NCBI GenBank assembly: GCA_015487555.1
Contig: WFPK01000078.1
Location: forward strand, 1-58,341
DNA length: 58,341 bases
Reading direction: 5' to 3'
Origin: Phycisphaerales bacterium
GTDB taxonomy: Bacteria > Planctomycetota > Phycisphaerae > Phycisphaerales > UBA1924
Under the pieces are notes generated by a model. The model saw nothing but the letters and a program-made list of their open reading frames with translations, was not told the DNA's origin and made no database searches. The translations under genes and the position numbers were made by a program. Below, one piece after another: positions 8,548-17,123 of this stretch; position 1 is the stretch's first letter; every line of letters begins with the position of its first letter.

Positions 8548-8647
8548 ATTTCTAAACCTCTCTACGGTGTCTCTTGGGTGAGTCGAATCATAGAGCCGAT
8601 AGAATACGATGTGTAAGGCACAATGATGATGAGTCGCTGAGGAGCAC

Positions 8648-9865
8648 ATGACCAAATCGCGCACAACCCCGCCCAGAGGCATCATCAGCTGGATCCGCAG
8701 GCGGGTGCTGCCGATGTGCGCCAAGGCGTGCGCGCTCCTTGGGCTGGTGATCCTCGGGCTCTGGATCACCGGGCGGGTGCTCACGGATCAGTATCGGTGG
8801 TCGCAGTACCTCTGGTGGGTGCCTGCGATCTGGGTGCTCGGGAGTGCGTGGGTGGCTTTGGTTCTTTCAGCCATTTTCGCCCTCTTCGCTCGCCGACTCG
8901 GAGGCATCTTTCTACGCCCGGTGTTGCTCCTAGCCTGCATCGGGAGCACCGCGTATGTATTCTTTGGCGTCTGGCACATGCACCGGGCGCTCTTCCCGAC
9001 GAGCGTCCCTAGCGATGCGATCCGGGTTGTCCATTGGAACCAGTCATCAAAGAAAGTCGATCAGGCGGGGTTTGCACAGTTTGTGCTTGACCAAGAGGTC
9101 GATATCGTGCTCGTGTCCAACTCGACCTGGGGCAAAGAGAAGCAAACACTCCTCGATCACCTCTCGCCGATGGCACCCGATGAAAAACGCCGATGGGTGA
9201 ACTATTCGTTCAAAGGATTCGTTGACCCGGCCCACTTCCGCATCGAAGGCGATGTGTTCATCGCTTCGAAGTACCCGCTTGTGCGCACAGGCATGGTCAA
9301 GATCAACACGCCGACCAAACAAGAGAGTCCTGTGCGCCCTGGGAGTAGTCATGGATGGGTGCTCTTTGCCGAGTTTGATCTTGGAGAACCCGGCGCACCC
9401 GCTGAGCCTTTCATCGTCTGGCTTGTCGATCTCCCCTCGAACCCGCTTGCCTGGAGACAGGACATCATGCAAAGCGTCTCACAAACGATCAACTCATGGG
9501 ACGGCACATCCTCAATCATGGGCAGGCATGTGTGGGAAACCATCGAAACGAACGACGCGTTCCCCGATCCTGATCTCATCATCGGCGATTTCAATACACT
9601 CCGAGGGTCGGCTTCGCTTGATCTGCTCGCCCCCGGGATGACCGATTCGTTTGAAGCTGTCGGCTATGGGCGCGGGCGGTCATGGATGCCTTCGGCCCAG
9701 AACAAATATTTCCGCCAGCCGTTCAAACTCGCCGACTGGCACATCGACCTTGCCCTGGTCGGCAGCCGATGGAAGCCGGCGGGGTATCAGATCAAAGACA
9801 CCCGCCAGTGGGGGTGGACAGAGCACCGGATGCAAATTGTTGATCTGATCAAAACGCCCGAATAG
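8648..9865 (+). CDS. membrane protein with EEP-fold domain, probably inactive
   Basis: Three membrane helices (about 27-45, 55-80, 88-108) are followed by an endonuclease/exonuclease/phosphatase-type domain. HWN at 129-131 and GDFN are kept, and EHR near the end stands for the usual SDH. The metal-binding Glu of the LQE motif is replaced (IVLVSNST, N158) and the mid-domain His is replaced in VDLPSNP, so hydrolase activity is doubtful. GAGGAG precedes the ATG. A second gene of the same design at 20352 keeps these residues. It lies next to GDP-fucose genes, so a role at the envelope is plausible but unproven. Confidence 0.7.
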   Translation: MTKSRTTPPRGIISWIRRRVLPMCAKACALLGLVILGLWITGRVLTDQYRWSQYLWWVPAIWVLGSAWVALVLSAIFALFARRLGGIFLRPVLLLACIGSTAYVFFGVWHMHRALFPTSVPSDAIRVVHWNQSSKKVDQAGFAQFVLDQEVDIVLVSNSTWGKEKQTLLDHLSPMAPDEKRRWVNYSFKGFVDPAHFRIEGDVFIASKYPLVRTGMVKINTPTKQESPVRPGSSHGWVLFAEFDLGEPGAPAEPFIVWLVDLPSNPLAWRQDIMQSVSQTINSWDGTSSIMGRHVWETIETNDAFPDPDLIIGDFNTLRGSASLDLLAPGMTDSFEAVGYGRGRSWMPSAQNKYFRQPFKLADWHIDLALVGSRWKPAGYQIKDTRQWGWTEHRMQIVDLIKTPE

Positions 9866-9869
9866 TCAT

Positions 9870-9897
9870 TTGAAATATGCCGATAGCCTGATATGCT
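9870..9897 (+). promoter_or_regulatory. sigma-70-like promoter
   Basis: TTGAAA, 16 bases and TATGCT start just five bases after the stop of the preceding gene. They would give a leader of about 55 bases for the secreted protein at 9959. Confidence 0.5.
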
Positions 9898-9958
9898 CGG
9901 CAGCGTGTTTGGGCAGCATGTGCGCCCACACCATATCCTTTGAACAAAGGCCAAGAAG

Positions 9959-11332
9959 ATGATAAACACAAAGCTCCTTTCCATCATCCTTTCGCTCTCC
10001 AGCATCGGACTGGCAGGCCCGCTCGCCCACGCATCCCAAGACCCGCACCGAGGCATCGCCCTTGCCAACGACGGGAGCTTCAACTATCAAGGCTACCTCG
10101 AGTTCAATGGTGCACCAGCAAATGGGGATTACTACTTCGAAGTCCACCTCCTCGATTCCAACAGCGACGAGATCGACTCACGCTTTCATCAGCTCGGCCC
10201 CATCACCGTCACCAACGGACTCTTCGATATGGATATCCAGATGGGTGGAACACCGGCCGATGCCGAGTTCTTTTGGCGCAACTATGGACACCTGGTCAAA
10301 AAACTCCGCATCATGGTTGGCACCGTCGAAGGCGGCCCATACATCACGCTGAGCCCAGATGTCGATCTGGGCAACTCGCCACACGCGCTCTGGTCACAAT
10401 TCGCCGGCGCACTCCAGTTCCCCTACACCGAAACCTACAGCAACAACTTCGGCGACCCAGACACCATGCTCTCGCTCACCCACCAGTTCGGCGGGACCGT
10501 GCTCGAGCTCAATGCGGGATTCGCCCAAACCCCAGCGATCCTCGCAGTCAACAGCCCCACCCCCTCTGGCACCAACTTTGGCTCACAAACCGGCGCGATT
10601 CACATCGACACACGGGGACGCCAGGTAGGATTGGTCAGCATCGCAGACCAGTTCGGGGTTGTCGGGCTGCTCTCGTCCAACTCTGGCATTCAAAACACTG
10701 CGGTACTCGGACAGGTGGACACCGGTGTGCTCGGCGCCCATGCAATCCAGGCGCTGAACCTTGAATCTGACAACTACGCCTACCTTGGAACCCCTGACTA
10801 CGCTGGAGAATTTACAGGCAAAGTCATGGTCTCCGACGACCTTCGCGTGCAAGGAGAACCCACGCGAGACTACATGCCCAACACCCCTTCGCCGATCGGG
10901 CCCTTGGCCTATGGATTTATCAGCGCCAGCGGGGATGTCCTCGCTGGTACCGCAAACTTGTCCGCCACCTGGGATGCAGCGAACGCTCAATATCTCGTGA
11001 GTGTCTCGGGCGAGTTGATCGATTTTGTTACCCACACGATTTTGATCAGTGTTGTAGACGCTTCCGAGCCTCGCCTGGCAACCTACATCAGCACCGGCGG
11101 CGATGTTCTTGTCAAAATCTGGGATATCAACTCGGGTAATATTGCTGTGCCGGACAACTTTTCGATCGTGATCTATGACCCAGACCCCGCGGTGATCAGC
11201 CGAGCGTCTGCCCCCAACGGGGTCGATCTCGATAAATGGATGGAAAAAAACGGGATCAACCCGGCCCAGACGCAACCTCGCCACGAACCCTACGAGCCAA
11301 GCGAGCCCAAAGGGATCAAACAGCACGACTGA
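9959..11332 (+). CDS. large secreted protein of unknown function
   Basis: The 457-residue protein has a signal peptide (hydrophobic core, cleavage near AHA-S about residue 26). Residues 36-75 contain FNYQGYLEFNGAPANGDYYF, a pattern seen at the start of many secreted proteins of planctomycetes and related bacteria. The body is rich in G, N, T and D with short beta-like repeats (TAVLGQVDTGVLGAHAIQ), like phage-tail or surface beta-helix proteins. The C-terminal 30 residues are hydrophilic and Pro-rich, without anchor or sorting signal. It has its own promoter and terminator. It could be an extracellular matrix or surface protein; no enzyme motif was seen. Confidence 0.65.
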   Translation: MINTKLLSIILSLSSIGLAGPLAHASQDPHRGIALANDGSFNYQGYLEFNGAPANGDYYFEVHLLDSNSDEIDSRFHQLGPITVTNGLFDMDIQMGGTPADAEFFWRNYGHLVKKLRIMVGTVEGGPYITLSPDVDLGNSPHALWSQFAGALQFPYTETYSNNFGDPDTMLSLTHQFGGTVLELNAGFAQTPAILAVNSPTPSGTNFGSQTGAIHIDTRGRQVGLVSIADQFGVVGLLSSNSGIQNTAVLGQVDTGVLGAHAIQALNLESDNYAYLGTPDYAGEFTGKVMVSDDLRVQGEPTRDYMPNTPSPIGPLAYGFISASGDVLAGTANLSATWDAANAQYLVSVSGELIDFVTHTILISVVDASEPRLATYISTGGDVLVKIWDINSGNIAVPDNFSIVIYDPDPAVISRASAPNGVDLDKWMEKNGINPAQTQPRHEPYEPSEPKGIKQHD

Positions 11333-11364
11333 CCCAACGAAACGCACGCCAACATCCGATTTTT

Positions 11365-11391
11365 ACCCAAACACCGATATTTGGGTTTTTT
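11365..11391 (+). terminator. rho-independent terminator
   Basis: ACCCAAA (11365-11371) pairs with TTTGGGT (11380-11386) across an 8-base loop, followed by a run of T. It separates the secreted protein from the arsR promoter. Confidence 0.8.
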
Positions 11392-11404
11392 ACACCGACA
11401 TGTC

Positions 11405-11432
11405 TTGACATTGCGATATTTCTATATATACT
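11405..11432 (+). promoter_or_regulatory. consensus promoter giving a leaderless arsR mRNA
   Basis: TTGACA (11405-11410), a 16-base spacer and TATACT (11427-11432). The expected start site seven bases after the hexamer is 11439, the A of the ATG. No Shine-Dalgarno precedes that ATG. Confidence 0.75.
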
Positions 11433-11438
11433 GCATCT

Positions 11439-11744
11439 ATGCCCAGGCTCTCCGACATCACCGATCTCGAATCATTGGCCCAGGCTTCGGAGTGCCTCAA
11501 GACCATGGCCCATCCGGTTCGGTTGCGGATGATCGAAGTCTTGCTCGACCATCGGCTTACCGTCGGCGAAATCGCAGAACTATGCCAAATCCGCCCAAAT
11601 GTTGCTTCTGAGCACCTGACAAAGATGCGCGATCGCGGATTGCTCGACATGCAAAAAGAGGGTCGGCAGGTGTTTTACACCATCGCCGAGCCAGGTTTAC
11701 GATCAATTATGCAATGTATCCGCGCCCGATTCGGAGAACGATAA
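11439..11744 (+). CDS. ArsR-family winged-helix repressor
   Basis: The 101-residue protein has the ArsR fold: MAHPVRLRMIEVLL (helix 1-2 region), TVGEIAELC and a recognition helix NVASEHLTKMRDRGLL, then a wing (QKEGRQVFYTI). The arsenic-type CVC metal motif is absent. It has three cysteines, C19, C49 and C93; C49 and C93 could act as a thiol pair like persulfide-sensing SqrR/BigR relatives, which fits the sulfur transporter just downstream. That sensing role is inference. It probably represses itself and the two transporter halves. CGATATTT occurs at 11375, 11414 and 11800, a candidate operator half-site. Confidence 0.82.
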   Translation: MPRLSDITDLESLAQASECLKTMAHPVRLRMIEVLLDHRLTVGEIAELCQIRPNVASEHLTKMRDRGLLDMQKEGRQVFYTIAEPGLRSIMQCIRARFGER

Positions 11745-11826
11745 CCCAAAGAACATCAAAGCTTCGGCTTTTTGTTTGACCGTTTATCTCTGAAAGTCCC
11801 GATATTTCCACCCTTTGGAGGTCCCT

Positions 11827-12387
11827 ATGAAACACACACACTGGTCTCCGTATCTCGTTGGTGCCCTGCTCGGGGTGCTCTCATGGATCACCTTTTCCAC
11901 GATGCACAAAGCCTTGGGCGTGTCAACCACCCCGGTGCGGATCGTCGCAGGAGTCGAGCGGGCCATCGCCCCTGACGCTGCAGCCAACAACGCATATGTC
12001 ACCAAATACGCCGGCACCGCCGATGAGCCCAAACCCATCATCGAATGGCAGTTCGCGCTTGTCGCAATGCTCGCTCCGGGTGCATTGATCGGCGCAAAGT
12101 TCTTTGGAAACGAGCATCGCGACCCTGAATATGTTCCCGACCTCTGGACCAAACGGTTTGGACCATCGCGTCCGGTGCGCTACGCTGGCGCGCTCGTCGG
12201 CGGCGCAATCCTCATCTACGGCGCACGCATGGCCGGGGGGTGCACATCAGGACATGCCCTCTCGGGCGGAATGCAACTCGCACTCTCGGGGTGGATTTTC
12301 ATGGCGGCCTTCTTCGCTGCAGGCGTGCCCACCGCACTCTTCCTCTATGGCAACAGCAACACCGATCATCCACAAGGAGCCCACTGA
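11827..12387 (+). CDS. YeeE/YedE-family sulfur transporter, first half
   Basis: This 186-residue membrane protein carries the family signature ARMAGGCTSGHALSGG with its conserved cysteine, plus helices near 8-25, 78-95, 120-145 and 155-175. YeeE/YedE proteins import thiosulfate or related sulfur species; in split versions (PmpA/PmpB type) two polypeptides each bring one signature. ATG at 11827 has GGAGG five bases upstream. Its stop TGA overlaps the next ATG by one base (TGATG), showing translational coupling. Regulation by the upstream ArsR protein is likely. Confidence 0.85.
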   Translation: MKHTHWSPYLVGALLGVLSWITFSTMHKALGVSTTPVRIVAGVERAIAPDAAANNAYVTKYAGTADEPKPIIEWQFALVAMLAPGALIGAKFFGNEHRDPEYVPDLWTKRFGPSRPVRYAGALVGGAILIYGARMAGGCTSGHALSGGMQLALSGWIFMAAFFAAGVPTALFLYGNSNTDHPQGAH

Positions 12388-12968
12388 TGAACACGCTCAC
12401 ACTCGCCAGCGCATGGATTGATTCGCCGAGCAAACTCATCCTCGGCGCCCTCACCGGGCTCGTTTTCGGGTTCCTCCTCCAACGCGGATCAGTCACCCGG
12501 TTCAACACCATCGTCGATCAGCTTCGGCTCAAAGATTTTACCGTCCTCAAAGTCATGCTCACCGCGATCGTGATCGGGGGAATCGGAATCTACGCAATGC
12601 GCGCAATGGGGATGGATGTCCCACTCCATATCAAAGGCACCAAGGTGCTCGGCGTCGCGCTCGGTGGCGGAATCTTTGGCGTCGGTATGGCTATCCTGGG
12701 ATACTGCCCCGGCACGGTTATCGCGGCTCTTGGCGATGGATCACGCCACGCATGGTTTGGAGTCTTGGGCATGTTCGTAGGTGCAATCGCCTACACACAG
12801 ACCTACCCCATCATCAAAGACCCCATCCTCTCCAAAGGCGACTTGGGCAAAATCACCATCGCCAGCGAGCTCGGTGTCACACCCTTGCTCGTCTTTGTAC
12901 CCTTGACCATCGGCGCATTCATCTTCTTCGTGATCCTCGAAAAACGAGCACGCTCATCGGCGACCTGA
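12387..12968 (+). CDS. YeeE/YedE-family sulfur transporter, second half
   Basis: The 193-residue partner has the other family signature, LGYCPGTVIAALGDGSRHA, with a conserved cysteine thought to contact the sulfur substrate. Five or so membrane helices are visible. AAGGAG lies upstream of ATG 12387, inside the end of the first half. Together the two halves equal one full-length YeeE. It is the last gene of the arsR unit; a tandem repeat and a strong hairpin follow. The exact substrate (thiosulfate, sulfide, polysulfide) cannot be told. Confidence 0.87.
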   Translation: MNTLTLASAWIDSPSKLILGALTGLVFGFLLQRGSVTRFNTIVDQLRLKDFTVLKVMLTAIVIGGIGIYAMRAMGMDVPLHIKGTKVLGVALGGGIFGVGMAILGYCPGTVIAALGDGSRHAWFGVLGMFVGAIAYTQTYPIIKDPILSKGDLGKITIASELGVTPLLVFVPLTIGAFIFFVILEKRARSSAT

Positions 12969-12980
12969 ACCCGATACACA

Positions 12981-13020
12981 TTGCACGCATCTATTTGCAC
13001 GCATCTATTTGCACGCATCA
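12981..13020. repeat. 14-bp tandem repeat, 2.8 copies
   Basis: TTGCACGCATCTAT is repeated head to tail from 12981 and 12995, with a third copy from 13009 that matches for 11 bases. It lies between convergent genes, directly before the hairpin. Confidence 0.9.
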
Positions 13021-13053
13021 AAGCACGCCACCATTTGAGCGGTGGCGTGCTTT
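13020..13053. terminator. bidirectional hairpin between convergent genes
   Basis: A perfect 13-bp stem, AAAGCACGCCACC (13020-13032) with GGTGGCGTGCTTT (13041-13053), closes an 8-base loop. A and T runs are inside the stem ends, so termination could work in both directions. Confidence 0.75.
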
Positions 13054-13070
13054 GCAAAGTCTGGGCTCAA

Positions 13071-14129
13071 CTACTGATCGTGCCCGGTGAACTCAGGCAG
13101 CTTGTGACCGGCGTCCTTGAGGGTCTTCTCGCGGGCAGCGAGCTCCATATCGTGCTCGACCATCATCTTGGCGAGCTCTTCGACGCTGGTTTCAGGAACC
13201 CACCCGAGTTTTTCTTTGGCTTTGCTCGGATCGCCGAGCAGCAGATCGACCTCGGCGGGGCGCAGGTAGCGCGGATCGAACTCGACATGGTCATCGAAGT
13301 TGAGCCCGACCGAGTTGAACGCCATCTCGGCGAACTCACGCACCGAAATCGTCCGCCCAGTCGCCACGACATAGTCATCGGCTTCGGGCATCTGAAGCAT
13401 CATCCACATCATCTTCACATAATCACCCGCATATCCCCAGTCGCGCTTGGCGTCGAGATTCCCAAGGTAGACCTTATCTTGCATACCGAGTTTGATTCGT
13501 CCGACTGCCCGCGTGATCTTGCGTGTCACGAAGGTTTCACCTCGGCGTGGGGATTCGTGGTTGAAGAGGATGCCGCATGATGCGTGCATGCCGTAGGATT
13601 CGCGGAAGTTGACCGTTGCCCAGTGGGCCATAACCTTGGCGCACGAATACGGTGATCGTGGCCAGAACGGCGTGGTTTCTTTCTGAGGGACCTCGAGGAC
13701 TTTGCCGTACATTTCTGATGAACTCGCCTGGTAGTACCGGACTTCCTGCCCGGACTTATCCTGGAAATCACGGATGGCTTCGAGCAAACGAAGTGCGCCC
13801 ATGCCAACGGTGTCGGCGGTGTAGATCGGCATGTCGAACGAGACACGGACATGGGATTGGGCCCCGAGGTTGTAGACCTCGTGAGGCTTGACGGTGTCGA
13901 TGACCTTGCTGATGTTGTTGGCATCGCAGAGATCGCCATAGTGAAGCTTGAGCATCGCACCATCGAGGTGTGGGTCCTGGTAGATATCATCGAGGCGCTC
14001 GGTGTTGAACGATGAGGCTCGTCGGATGATCCCGTGAACCTCGTAGCCTTTGCTCAAGAGGAACTCGGCGAGGTAGGAGCCGTCTTGCCCGGTGATGCCG
14101 GTGATCAGTGCGCGTTTGGGATCGCTCAT
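13071..14129 (-). CDS. gmd: GDP-mannose 4,6-dehydratase
   Basis: It converts GDP-D-mannose to GDP-4-keto-6-deoxymannose, the substrate of GDP-fucose synthase (7540-8547). The sequence shows the Rossmann motif [44 protein letters not shown] and YSCAK..AHW (Tyr-x3-Lys). The end includes [18 protein letters not shown], typical of Gmd. ATG at 14129 is used; GGAAG lies about 13 bases upstream. Length 352 is normal. It points to fucose or another 6-deoxyhexose in the exopolysaccharide made by this region. Confidence 0.95.
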   Translation of the reverse strand: MSDPKRALITGITGQDGSYLAEFLLSKGYEVHGIIRRASSFNTERLDDIYQDPHLDGAMLKLHYGDLCDANNISKVIDTVKPHEVYNLGAQSHVRVSFDMPIYTADTVGMGALRLLEAIRDFQDKSGQEVRYYQASSSEMYGKVLEVPQKETTPFWPRSPYSCAKVMAHWATVNFRESYGMHASCGILFNHESPRRGETFVTRKITRAVGRIKLGMQDKVYLGNLDAKRDWGYAGDYVKMMWMMLQMPEADDYVVATGRTISVREFAEMAFNSVGLNFDDHVEFDPRYLRPAEVDLLLGDPSKAKEKLGWVPETSVEELAKMMVEHDMELAAREKTLKDAGHKLPEFTGHDQ

Positions 14130-14325
14130 GGTGTGGGTCTTCCGCGGTGAGATGAATCCGAGCATGTTCTTCTCGGACGAAACAGATAAGAGCTGTATTG
14201 TTGGAACAGTATTTGGTCATCGGCGAACAAAGCGACCAGATTGACCCAGAATTGCGATTGGAACGGAACCTTTGTACGCCGATTCCCCAGCCAAGATCGC
14301 TGTTTCGTCTCGAAACAGATGAAAA

Positions 14326-15675
14326 TCATGGCCCATCTGCCTGCTGCGATTGGGTCTCAATCGGCTTGGCGTTGAGCATCGAGCTGACGGTCAGGCTCCC
14401 GAGCATCAACGCCAGCACGATCGACCCGAACATGATCTGGCGGGTGTATCGACTGATAACTGACGAGCGGGCGAGGATCAGCAGGATCATCATCAGGAGC
14501 ATCGGCTCGTGGTATCGCTGCCAGCTGGCGTGGTTGGCGCTCTGGGCGAGGGTGAATGCGACCAGGGCACCGATCCAGATCCACCCGTCGCGTCGGTTGG
14601 TCAGCGTGAGCCAGACGACGAGTGCGATCGAGCCTGCGATCGAGCCGAGCATGATGATCGGCGAGCGATTGGCGATGGTCGGGAACTTGTCGATCAGGTT
14701 CCACCACCCGCTGTAGCGACCAGCGTCATACGAATACGACGATTCAGGAACCATCCCGAGCACGCTGCCGACGATGGCTGCGAAGATGATCCATGCCCAT
14801 TGGCGTTTCCATGCCTCTTTGAGCATCGCCCAGAGCATGGGCGCGAAGAACACGCTGAGGATGGCGAGTTGGGTCAGGATGAACCCGGGGGTGGCGAGGT
14901 TTGGGCCTTGGTGATTATCGTGAAAAGTCGGAGGCACCAACCCGCCCCACAGCAGCACAAACCAGACCAACGCGGTGAACGCCGGGATGGTGCAGGCCAA
15001 GGCGATGAAGGTGCGCCCGGTGCGCTCGAAGATGGCCGAGAAAAGCTGGGCAGGCGCAGGGGTCTGATCGGACGAACCAAGCCAGGCGCTCAGCCAGATC
15101 ACGCCTGCGATCCAGATATGAACCTGCCGCATCCAGATGAGCCCGAAAAGGATCACGCCTGAGAATGCCCATGTTTTCCAAGTAGGGTTCGGCTCAAGTG
15201 CAAGCAGCAGGATCGCCAAAACCCCAAGCCACCCGGCGTTGTCGGGCAAAAGCCAGATGCCGGGATAGAGAACATACATGGAACAGAGCATCGGCAGCAT
15301 CAGGATGATCGCCCCTTTGCCAAACCGGGCAGCGATGACCCAACCCAAGAGTGCGAAAAAAGCGAGTGTCCAGAGGCTGGCAATGAGCTGAATGCCCGTG
15401 TGCCCGATGCCCACCTTGACCAAAGGCGAGAGCAGCAGGTGATACCCGGGTGTGGTCGCGGAAGGATAGTCGGAGAGGTCCGGACTAGGCAGCTCGTCGG
15501 CAAACTGCTCGATCGCAGGCCAATGGAAGAGCAGATCGTCCGATGCTCCGCGACCCGAGCGATTCCCCGAGAGAATTACGCCCCAGCTCACAATCACCAA
15601 TAAGCACACAATACCCGCCACCGACCAGAGCCGATCCTTGGTATTGCCTGTATGATCTGCATCAAGAACACCCAT
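14326..15675 (-). CDS. multi-pass membrane protein, GT-C glycosyltransferase-like
   Basis: The 449-residue protein has about ten membrane helices. An early loop contains DDLLFHWPAIEQF and, after it, YPSATTPGYHLLLSPL. An acidic and His loop followed by a TTPG(x)H/Y motif recalls lipid-linked-sugar glycosyltransferases of the GT-C type (ALG10/DIE2 family). In that reading it would transfer a sugar from a polyprenyl-phosphate donor at the periplasmic face. The neighbouring UbiA-type gene could make such a lipid donor. Its family is a weak resemblance only. Confidence 0.5.
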   Translation of the reverse strand: MGVLDADHTGNTKDRLWSVAGIVCLLVIVSWGVILSGNRSGRGASDDLLFHWPAIEQFADELPSPDLSDYPSATTPGYHLLLSPLVKVGIGHTGIQLIASLWTLAFFALLGWVIAARFGKGAIILMLPMLCSMYVLYPGIWLLPDNAGWLGVLAILLLALEPNPTWKTWAFSGVILFGLIWMRQVHIWIAGVIWLSAWLGSSDQTPAPAQLFSAIFERTGRTFIALACTIPAFTALVWFVLLWGGLVPPTFHDNHQGPNLATPGFILTQLAILSVFFAPMLWAMLKEAWKRQWAWIIFAAIVGSVLGMVPESSYSYDAGRYSGWWNLIDKFPTIANRSPIIMLGSIAGSIALVVWLTLTNRRDGWIWIGALVAFTLAQSANHASWQRYHEPMLLMMILLILARSSVISRYTRQIMFGSIVLALMLGSLTVSSMLNAKPIETQSQQADGP

Positions 15676-15822
15676 CGCTCACCCTATCGGCTCGATGGGG
15701 GTTGGGTTCTTGGTTTGGGCAAGAATGTTGATTTTCTATGCCCAACTTCGATCGGTTTTGTGCGAACCTGTGAGCCCGCCGAGCCGATGTGTCGATGCCG
15801 AGGACGAACCTGAAGCAAACAA

Positions 15823-16839
15823 ATGACCCCTGAAACACTGCCCAATCCGGCTTCCCAAGATGACCCGCCCGTCGGCGGGTTGATTGCAGGATTGATTCGG
15901 CTCGCCCGTCCGCACCAGTGGACCAAAGGCATCTTTGTGCTCATCGGGCCTTTGTTTGCGATCGCCGACGGCAAGCTCAGCGACATGCCCCGCACGGAAC
16001 TCGCTTTGGCGGTTGGACTTACATTTCTCGGGTTCTGTTTGGCAGCTTCTGGGTGCTATGTGTTCAATGATTTGGCCGATGTTCAGCGGGATCAGGCGCA
16101 TCCGCGCAAAAGACGCCGACCATTGGCCTGTGGGCAGGTTCCTGTTGGGGTGGCGAAGGTCTTTGGGATTCTTTTGCTCGTTGTCAGCCTGGGATCGGTG
16201 CTCGGCGTGCCCGCGGAACTCCGAATCTGGGTTCTTGGGCTCATTCTCCTCTATATCGTCAATGTGATGCTCTACTCATCGGGGCTCAAACACATCGTGA
16301 TTGTCGATGTGCTCTCGCTTTCATCGGGGTTTGTGCTCCGGGTGCTGGGCGGGTGTGCTGCGGTGGGGGTGACGCCTTCGACCTGGCTGCTCAACGCGAC
16401 GCTGTTTTTGAGCATGTTCCTCGCCTTTGGCAAACGGCTTGGCGAACGCCGACATATGGGCTCGCAAGAAGATGCAACCGCTGTCCGTGATGTCCAACAG
16501 CACTATTCCGATCAGATGCTGCGGATGTTTGTCGTGGTGACTGGCGTTGCAACCCTTTTGACCTACACAGGTTATGTGCAGAGTCAAGAGGCGGGCTATA
16601 TGTACACCTTCGCAACCAGACAGGGCGGTCTAGATGGTGAGGGATTTGGAATGAACCTGCTCTGGATCACGGTTGCCCCTGCGACTTTGGCCTTGTTGCG
16701 AACGATCACGCTGTTGATGCGTGGGCGTTATGACGACCCGACCGAGATTGCCCTTCGGGACAATATGGTGCGCCTGGCGGGACTGATCTTCGTGGCCACG
16801 ACGGTCATCGTGATCTGGATTCACATGAATCCTGCCTAA
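15823..16839 (+). CDS. UbiA-family prenyltransferase (decaprenyl-phosphate phosphoribosyltransferase-like)
   Basis: The N-terminal RLARPHQWTKGIFVLIGPL and the Asp-rich motif NDLADVQRDQAHPRKRRRP are those of the DPPR synthase branch of the UbiA superfamily, which places phosphoribose or a similar group on a polyprenyl phosphate. About eight membrane helices are visible. It is divergent from the GT-C-like gene. With that gene and the polymerase genes it may supply a lipid-linked sugar donor for surface glycans. The family is clear, the exact substrate is not. The next 284 bases contain no gene that I can support. Confidence 0.8.
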   Translation: MTPETLPNPASQDDPPVGGLIAGLIRLARPHQWTKGIFVLIGPLFAIADGKLSDMPRTELALAVGLTFLGFCLAASGCYVFNDLADVQRDQAHPRKRRRPLACGQVPVGVAKVFGILLLVVSLGSVLGVPAELRIWVLGLILLYIVNVMLYSSGLKHIVIVDVLSLSSGFVLRVLGGCAAVGVTPSTWLLNATLFLSMFLAFGKRLGERRHMGSQEDATAVRDVQQHYSDQMLRMFVVVTGVATLLTYTGYVQSQEAGYMYTFATRQGGLDGEGFGMNLLWITVAPATLALLRTITLLMRGRYDDPTEIALRDNMVRLAGLIFVATTVIVIWIHMNPA

Positions 16840-17123
16840 TTTCCTCGATTTCTTGAATCTTTTCTTCCCTGGTATGGTAATTCTTGCGTACCGACTTGGC
16901 GCACAATCTGCGCTCCAGCGTTTCTGGATATCCGGGCAACCCGATCAAGGCGTCGATAGATGCCATGCCGATCGGTGCCCTCATCCGGTGCCCAATCGCG
17001 GTATGACGCCGATCTTGTTGACCCTCACAACGCGTATGTGGGTCGCGGCAAGCAATAAACACCCGAACAATCGTTCGGCACAATCTGTAGCCAAAGCGGC
17101 TGTGACCAAATGGAGTGATGTAA

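Noticed and set aside
12981..13020. Possible CRISPR-like repeat
   Set aside because: Units are head to tail with no spacers and are only 14 bp.
16840..17123. 284-bp gap checked for a tRNA or small RNA
   Set aside because: No cloverleaf, no convincing promoter and no hairpin with T-run was found.
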